Shown here: in pieces, positions 59,696 to 64,000 of the stretch
How positions within the stretch are numbered: position 1 is the stretch's first letter
How the letters are laid out: each line of letters begins with the position of its first letter
Assembly: GCF_001425235.1 (NCBI RefSeq)
Contig: NZ_LMEA01000012.1
Span: 437,818 to 501,817 of the forward strand
DNA: 64,000 nt
Direction of reading: 5' to 3'
From: Devosia sp. Root413D1
Lineage (GTDB): Bacteria > Pseudomonadota > Alphaproteobacteria > Rhizobiales > Devosiaceae
Position numbers and translations under genes: made by a program
The notes under the pieces: generated by a model
The model's database searches: none
The model's input: only the letters and a program-made list of their open reading frames with translations
What the model was told of the DNA's origin: nothing

Positions 59696-60877
59696 TCAGC
59701 CGATGCCGGGGACCGGCGTAACCTTGCCGCTGAGCCGCGCGCCGACGAACAGGCTCGCCGGGAAGACGCTGACGAAGCGGTGCATCAGGCCGGCGGTGAG
59801 CGGGCGGGTGGCGAGGCCGGCCAGCACCGACGCCGTGAGGATGCGCAGCGGAAACTGCTTGTGCCAGGCGGCCGCGTAGCGTTGCCCGGCGAGTTCCCGC
59901 CCGGCCCTGCTCCACTCGGCGACGCCCGCCAGTTCCGATGCCAGCAGCCAGCCCGATTGCAGCGCCATGGAAATGCCTTCGGCAATGATCGGGTGGGATT
60001 CGCCGGCGACGTTGCCGACGCTGAAAATGTCATGCGCGTAGCAGTCGCGAATACCGGGCCGGATCGGACCGGCGGCCAGCCATCCCCCATCGAGCGTGGT
60101 GTCCCGCAGGACCTCGGCGACGCTCGGGCAGGCAGCTGTAATGTGCCGGAACACCGCTTCGCCTGCCGGCAAGCCACGCTGTGCCGCCCGGACGGCATCG
60201 AGCCGGTCGCGGCGAATGCAGCACGAGAGCGACATGCGGCCCTGGTCGGCCCAGACCATGCCGCCATAGCCGCCGGGGAAGGCCAGCAACGGCATCAGGT
60301 CGGATGGCAGCGCGGAGCCGCGAAAATGCGCCTTGAAGCCGAGGAAATCCGACGGGAGGTGCGGCCGCCTCGGCTGGCTCGAGAGCCCGCCTGCCTCCCA
60401 CGAGCCATGGGCAACAATAAGCACCGGCGCCAGCAGGGTACGCCGTTCCCCGGAGCGCTCGATGCTGACGGCCATATCGTCGCCGTCGCGAACCGCGGCA
60501 GTGGCCTGCCAGGGCTGCAGCAGCGTGGCCCCCGCCGCCGCGGCCGCCTCGAGCAGCAGCAGGTCGAGCACGTCGCGACCGAGCGCACGGCCGAAGGCGT
60601 CGGTTTGGCTGCGCGGCATCCGGGCTTCGATGCTCGGTCCGGCGGCGAACAGGGCAAGCCGGCGGATCTCGGGGCCGGCGAGAGCGCGCACCCGCTCGCC
60701 GACACCCAGCCGGTCGAGCAATGCCAGGTTCACCGGGGAGATGAACTCGCCGCACACCTTGTTGCGCGGAAATGCGCTCCTTTCGACAATGGCGACGGCG
60801 CGCCCCTGGGATGCCAGGGCGATAGCGGCCGAGGCCCCGGACGGCCCGCCCCCGATGATGACCGCGTCATATCTCAT
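59696..60877 (-). CDS. FAD-dependent oxidoreductase (geranylgeranyl-reductase-like)
   Basis: This 393-residue flavoprotein has the FAD-binding motif IIGGGPSGASAAI (7-19), the family motif KVCGEFISP (40-48) and the second FAD contact FSVGNVAGESHPIIAEG. It is related to geranylgeranyl reductases and aromatic-ring hydroxylases. It overlaps the methyltransferase gene by 11 bp and is the last of three genes that start with a type III polyketide synthase. It likely oxidises or reduces the polyketide product. The exact reaction is unknown. Confidence 0.9.
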   Translation of the reverse strand: MRYDAVIIGGGPSGASAAIALASQGRAVAIVERSAFPRNKVCGEFISPVNLALLDRLGVGERVRALAGPEIRRLALFAAGPSIEARMPRSQTDAFGRALGRDVLDLLLLEAAAAAGATLLQPWQATAAVRDGDDMAVSIERSGERRTLLAPVLIVAHGSWEAGGLSSQPRRPHLPSDFLGFKAHFRGSALPSDLMPLLAFPGGYGGMVWADQGRMSLSCCIRRDRLDAVRAAQRGLPAGEAVFRHITAACPSVAEVLRDTTLDGGWLAAGPIRPGIRDCYAHDIFSVGNVAGESHPIIAEGISMALQSGWLLASELAGVAEWSRAGRELAGQRYAAAWHKQFPLRILTASVLAGLATRPLTAGLMHRFVSVFPASLFVGARLSGKVTPVPGIG

Positions 60878-61592
60878 CGTGCAGCACCGGAGGTGTGGAG
60901 CGCGCGGAGAAGATATGGGTGAACAACCCGACCGTCCCCTCCCGCGCCGTCATCGCCTGGCCGCCGGGCCACAATCGAGAGAGCTCCTGCCCGGCAAAAC
61001 CGGCGCGGACACTGGCGGCCGCATCGTGCAGCGTCACGGCGTTGGCGCCGATGGCGCGCAGCAGCCCGGTCGCGGCGAGTGCGGCAGCGTTCCGGCTCGG
61101 CTCGGTTGCAACGAACACCGGCGCGAGCCGGGCTGCGGCCGCCAGCAACCGCGTCAGCCCGGCCTCGGCAAAGTGATGCAGGAACAGATTGGCGGTGACG
61201 AGATCGAACCCGGTGCTCGGGGACTGTTCCATCCACACGAGCGCATCGGCGGTCACCGTCTCAACCTGCCAGCCGAGCGCGGCGTATGCGCCCAGCCGCG
61301 GGGGCGGCACCAGGTCCTGCTGGTCGAGCAGCACGATCTCGCCGCCCGGCCAGTGCCGCCGCATGCGTTTCAGCACCGCGAGCATGAAGCCACCATCGCC
61401 GCAGCCGATCTCGAGGATGCGTCGCGGCGGCCGCTGCAGGTCACGCCGCAGGCGCCGGCACATGATCGCCGCCTGAAACATGATGGCGTTGATCCGGGCC
61501 AGGTCGCGGCGGGAGCCGATCGCCTCGGGATCGCTCGCCGGCAGCTGATCGAGCAGTTCCGGCGACAAGTGGCGCACCGGCATCCCGGCCAT
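60867..61592 (-). CDS. Class I SAM-dependent methyltransferase
   Basis: This 241-residue methyltransferase has the SAM-binding motif ILEIGCGDGGFM (59-70), an acidic end of strand two (VLLDQQDL) and FDLVTANLFLHHF. The ATG at 61592 lies two bases after the end of the polyketide synthase stop; a second ATG nine bases later is possible. It probably methylates the polyketide, most likely on oxygen or carbon. The tight linkage on both sides means the three proteins act in one pathway. Confidence 0.91.
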   Translation of the reverse strand: MAGMPVRHLSPELLDQLPASDPEAIGSRRDLARINAIMFQAAIMCRRLRRDLQRPPRRILEIGCGDGGFMLAVLKRMRRHWPGGEIVLLDQQDLVPPPRLGAYAALGWQVETVTADALVWMEQSPSTGFDLVTANLFLHHFAEAGLTRLLAAAARLAPVFVATEPSRNAAALAATGLLRAIGANAVTLHDAAASVRAGFAGQELSRLWPGGQAMTAREGTVGLFTHIFSARSTPPVLHDEI

Positions 61593-61593
61593 T

Positions 61594-62676
61594 TCAGGCG
61601 GCGTCGGCGGTATGGAACATGAAGGTCTCGGCGGTGAGGCCGGGACCGAAGGCCATGCCACAGCCGATCTGGTCGGCCTGTCGATGGGCCAGTATATCGG
61701 CAAGCACGAACATCACCGTCGCAGAGGACATATTGCCGTTCAAGCGCAGCACCTCGCGCGATGGGCGCAAGGCCTCGCCGTCGAGGCCCAGCGACCGCTC
61801 GACCGCATCCAGCACGGACTTGCCGCCCGGGTGGACGGCCCAGAGGTCGACATTGTTGAGCCCCCGATTGCCCAGAATGTCGGTGATGCGGGTGCTCAAC
61901 GTGTCGTGGATGGCGGCAGGCACCTGGCCGGACAACACCATATCGAAGCCGTCATTGCGCACCGTCCAGGTCATCAACTCGCGGCTATCGGGGGCAACGA
62001 CGGCGCGGAAACTGTCGAGCGCGATGCCGGTGGGCTCGGCCGTGACCAGCGCCGCAGCGGCCCCGTCGCCCCAGAGGATGAAGGTCAGCAGCCGTTCGAT
62101 ATCGGTGGTTTCTTTCAGGTGCAGGGTGCAGAGCTCGACATTGACGGCCAGCACCCGCGCCTCCGGATCCGAACGCACGATGTGATGGGCGAGCTTCAGA
62201 GCATTGACTGCCGCATAGCATCCCATGAAGCCGACGATGGTTCGCTCCACCGAGGGCGACAGGCCGCAGCGCTCGATGATCTCGAGGTCGATCCCGGGCG
62301 AGGCGAGGCCGGTGCAGGTGGTGACGATAAGGTGGGTGATCCGGGCGGCATCAGACCCGAGCTCCAGCCGGTCCACCGCTTTCTGCGCCAGCACGGGAGC
62401 GGCCTCGGCGAAGAGATCCATCCGGGTGGCGGTCGAGGGAAAGTTGCCGCGGGTGAACCGGCCGGCGCCATCGACCGCCGGGCCGTTGGGGTCGTCAGCG
62501 GAGGGGAAGCAGCAGTAGCGGTGCTCAATGCCGCTTCTCTCTGCCATCCGGGTGAACACCGCCTGGCGCCTGGGGTCGTCGGCAAGCTGAGAGGCGGCGA
62601 AGCCGATGGAGAAACGGTGCACATCGTAATCCGGCACCGCGACAGCGATCTTGTTCACATAGGCCTTGGCAGACAT
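61594..62676 (-). CDS. Type III polyketide synthase
   Basis: This 360-residue enzyme of the chalcone synthase family condenses an acyl-CoA starter with malonyl-CoA units to make alkylpyrones, alkylresorcinols or similar products. The catalytic triad is visible: Cys153 in GFMGCYAAVNAL, His282 in WAVHPGGKSVLD and Asn315 in NGNMSSATV. The ATG at 62676 has GAGGAG eight bases upstream. The gene starts an operon with a methyltransferase and an FAD oxidoreductase. The starter and chain length cannot be read from sequence. Confidence 0.95.
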   Translation of the reverse strand: MSAKAYVNKIAVAVPDYDVHRFSIGFAASQLADDPRRQAVFTRMAERSGIEHRYCCFPSADDPNGPAVDGAGRFTRGNFPSTATRMDLFAEAAPVLAQKAVDRLELGSDAARITHLIVTTCTGLASPGIDLEIIERCGLSPSVERTIVGFMGCYAAVNALKLAHHIVRSDPEARVLAVNVELCTLHLKETTDIERLLTFILWGDGAAAALVTAEPTGIALDSFRAVVAPDSRELMTWTVRNDGFDMVLSGQVPAAIHDTLSTRITDILGNRGLNNVDLWAVHPGGKSVLDAVERSLGLDGEALRPSREVLRLNGNMSSATVMFVLADILAHRQADQIGCGMAFGPGLTAETFMFHTADAA

Positions 62677-62839
62677 GACGGCTCCTCGGTTGAGACCCAA
62701 GGGAGCGGAGAGCACTGTTCCCAGGGCACTCAGGGTCAACACTTGCCGTGGTGGTTTATTCCATCAAACCGACACCATGGCGCGGTGGCGGCCGTCCTTC
62801 GGCCGTCGCGGCGCGAGTGCCGCCGCAGGTCTTCAGCCC

Positions 62840-63283
62840 CTATCCCTGCCCTGGCGAGAGCCGGCCAGGCACCCGGTCCACCAGCAGTTGCCGCGACTGC
62901 CGGACATCGCTTTCCATCTGGGCGATCAGCGCCTCGACACTGGTAAAGCGGCGCATGTCGCGCAGGCGGCGCAGCAGGCGAAGCTCGGCGCCGAAGCCAT
63001 AGAGCAGCTCGTCGAGATCGTGGATATGGGCTTCGACGCGGATCGAGGCGATGTCTGGAAATGTCGGGTTGGTGCCGACGCTGACGGTGGCGCCATAGAG
63101 CGTGTCGCGATGCGAGAACCGTGCGACGCTGCAATAGACGCCCTCGGGCGGGAACGGATTGCCCAGGGCCAGCGCAATGTTGGCGGTAGGGAAGCCGAGG
63201 GCGCGACCGCGCTTCTCGCCGTGAACGACGCTGCCGCTGATGACCAGCTCGGCGCCCGGATCAGGAAGCGTTGGAAAGGGCAA
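62840..63283 (-). CDS. Stand-alone riboflavin kinase domain protein
   Basis: This protein of about 147 residues matches the C-terminal riboflavin kinase domain of RibF without the FAD synthetase half. Visible motifs are GEKRGRALGFPTANI (22-36), VSVGTNPTF (68-75 region) and the catalytic-type Glu84 in VEAHIHDLDELLYG. The start is taken as TTG 63283, overlapping the flavin reductase gene by 23 bp; no ATG or GTG fits. It could make FMN for the flavin enzyme it overlaps. Whether this short form is active is untested. Confidence 0.78.
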   Translation of the reverse strand: MPFPTLPDPGAELVISGSVVHGEKRGRALGFPTANIALALGNPFPPEGVYCSVARFSHRDTLYGATVSVGTNPTFPDIASIRVEAHIHDLDELLYGFGAELRLLRRLRDMRRFTSVEALIAQMESDVRQSRQLLVDRVPGRLSPGQG

Positions 63284-63764
63284 GATACTGGCTCTGGTGG
63301 AAGACCAGCGGCGGGATGTGCGGGAAGAGGCTGGTCTCACGCACTTCGAGCAGAATGATCTCGTGGTCGCCGCCCTCGAGCCGATCGCTGATGGCGCAAT
63401 CGAGCCAGAGCGCTGCGCCCCTGACGAACAGCGCGCCATCGGGGGTCGCCTCGAACTCGACGCCCTGGAAGCGATCGCCGTGGCGCGACGACAGCTGACG
63501 GGAGAGCCGCTCCTGGCTCACGCCCAGCACACTGAGGCCGATGCGCGGCAGGCGGTTGAGCCGCGGCCAGGTGGCGGACTGGCGCGCCACGCAGACCGAG
63601 ACCAAGGGCGGGTCGAGCGACACCGAACTGAACGAGTTCACCGCCATGCCGATGGGCGCCGCGCCATCCATGCCGCACATGGCGACGACACCGGTCGGGA
63701 ACATCGAGAAGGCCCTCCTCAGGGCCAGCGTCGCCTCACCTGCCTGCACCGCGATTTCCTCCAT
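63261..63764 (-). CDS. Flavin reductase-like FMN-binding protein
   Basis: This 167-residue protein is of the NADH:flavin reductase/DIM6-NTAB split-barrel family. It shows FSMFPTGVVAMCG, VNSFSSVSLDPPLVSVCV and HGDRFQGVEFEA. Such proteins supply reduced flavin to a two-component monooxygenase. No ribosome site is seen before the ATG, so it may be leaderless or start slightly later. It overlaps the riboflavin kinase gene, and its promoter faces a PadR gene. A monooxygenase partner is not visible in the window. Confidence 0.88.
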   Translation of the reverse strand: MEEIAVQAGEATLALRRAFSMFPTGVVAMCGMDGAAPIGMAVNSFSSVSLDPPLVSVCVARQSATWPRLNRLPRIGLSVLGVSQERLSRQLSSRHGDRFQGVEFEATPDGALFVRGAALWLDCAISDRLEGGDHEIILLEVRETSLFPHIPPLVFHQSQYLALSNAS

Positions 63765-63765
63765 A

Positions 63766-63805
63766 TAGTCAAGTTTGAATAATTGGACTGAAGCTAGTCA
63801 ATTTG
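63766..63805. promoter_or_regulatory. Direct repeats TAGTCAA-TTTG, candidate PadR operator
   Basis: TAGTCAAGTTTG (63766-63777) and TAGTCAATTTG (63795-63805) lie 29 bp apart in the AT-rich gap between the flavin reductase and PadR genes. They are probably part of the divergent promoter and may bind the PadR protein. Confidence 0.45.
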
Positions 63806-63846
63806 TTAGAGGGAGACAAGCGCCTTCCCCGGTTTCAGGAGCCAGC

Positions 63847-64000
63847 ATGTCGAACATTACCCGCCTGGTGGTGCTGGGCGCCGTGCGCCAGTTCGAGCCG
63901 GTGCATGGCTATTTCCTGCGCCGCGAGCTGATGACCTGGCATGTCGACGAGTGGGCCAATATCCAGCCCGGCTCGATCTACAACGCACTCAAATCGCTGA
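63847..64000 (+). CDS. PadR-family regulator, N-terminal part only
   Basis: Only the first 51 residues are in the window. They read MSNITRLVVLGAVRQFEPVHGYFLRRE and continue to WANIQPGSIYNALKSL. This is the typical PadR winged-helix start, including the GSIY-x-A-L recognition segment. It is divergent from the flavin reductase/riboflavin kinase pair and probably represses it in response to a small, perhaps phenolic, molecule. Confidence 0.85.
   Translation, partial: MSNITRLVVLGAVRQFEPVHGYFLRRELMTWHVDEWANIQPGSIYNALKSL

Noticed and set aside
1-64000. The region considered as a recent mobile island
   Set aside because: There is no integrase, transposase, attachment-site repeat or tRNA boundary, and codon use looks uniform. 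A large native catabolic region is simpler.

Overview
The window is a GC-rich, almost gap-free stretch given over to carbohydrate uptake and breakdown. It suggests a member of the Alphaproteobacteria, most likely Hyphomicrobiales and plausibly Devosia or a relative. The evidence is the large number of CUT1/CUT2 sugar importers, an Omp25-like outer membrane protein, short palindromic intergenic repeats and the codon bias; the genus is inference. I see no rRNA, tRNA, transposase, integrase, phage gene or CRISPR array.

Layout: (1) 1-4.2 kb, a leftward alpha-galactoside operon (binding protein, two permeases, GH4 alpha-galactosidase running off the left edge) opposite an AraC regulator. (2) 5.2-7.3 kb, an orphan phnM behind a candidate Pho box, then an alpha/beta hydrolase. 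(3) 7.3-21.3 kb, a LacI gene opposite two successive CUT1 importers, each followed by a glycosidase (GH38 alpha-mannosidase, GH36-type alpha-galactosidase) and ending with a second LacI gene. (4) 21.5-24.7 kb, a sugar-acid branch: enolase-superfamily dehydratase, DapA-family aldolase/dehydratase and a GntR regulator around a 16-bp palindrome. (5) 24.9-36.1 kb, the most unusual block: a FadR-type GntR regulator, GH105-like hydrolase, SMP-30 lactonase, SDR, a complete CUT2 importer, a mutarotase-like protein, a crotonase, a family III CoA-transferase and a second SDR. (6) 36.4-50.5 kb, a second mutarotase-like gene, two tandem divergent GH38-like proteins, a lactonase, a glucarate-dehydratase-like enzyme, the window's only CUT1 ATPase, one more CUT1 importer and a GntR regulator. 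(7) 50.7-59.7 kb, an outer membrane protein, then a leftward GH42/importer/GH1 operon in which one permease is broken, with a divergent LacI gene. (8) 59.7-64 kb, a type III polyketide synthase, methyltransferase and FAD oxidoreductase operon, then a stand-alone riboflavin kinase, a flavin reductase and the start of a PadR regulator.

How it works together: the glycosidases (GH1, GH4, GH36, GH38, GH42, GH105-like) have no obvious secretion signals, so oligosaccharides are probably imported first and cut inside the cell. Lactonases, mutarotase-like proteins, SDRs, two enolase-superfamily dehydratases and a DapA-family enzyme point to oxidative, non-phosphorylated routes for the sugars released. 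Only one MsmK/UgpC-type ATPase gene serves five CUT1 binding-protein/permease sets, so it is probably shared. Local regulators (three LacI, three GntR, AraC, PadR) sit beside palindromes or direct repeats that look like their operators. Every intact binding-protein gene that precedes its permease or ATPase is separated from it by a GC-rich hairpin.
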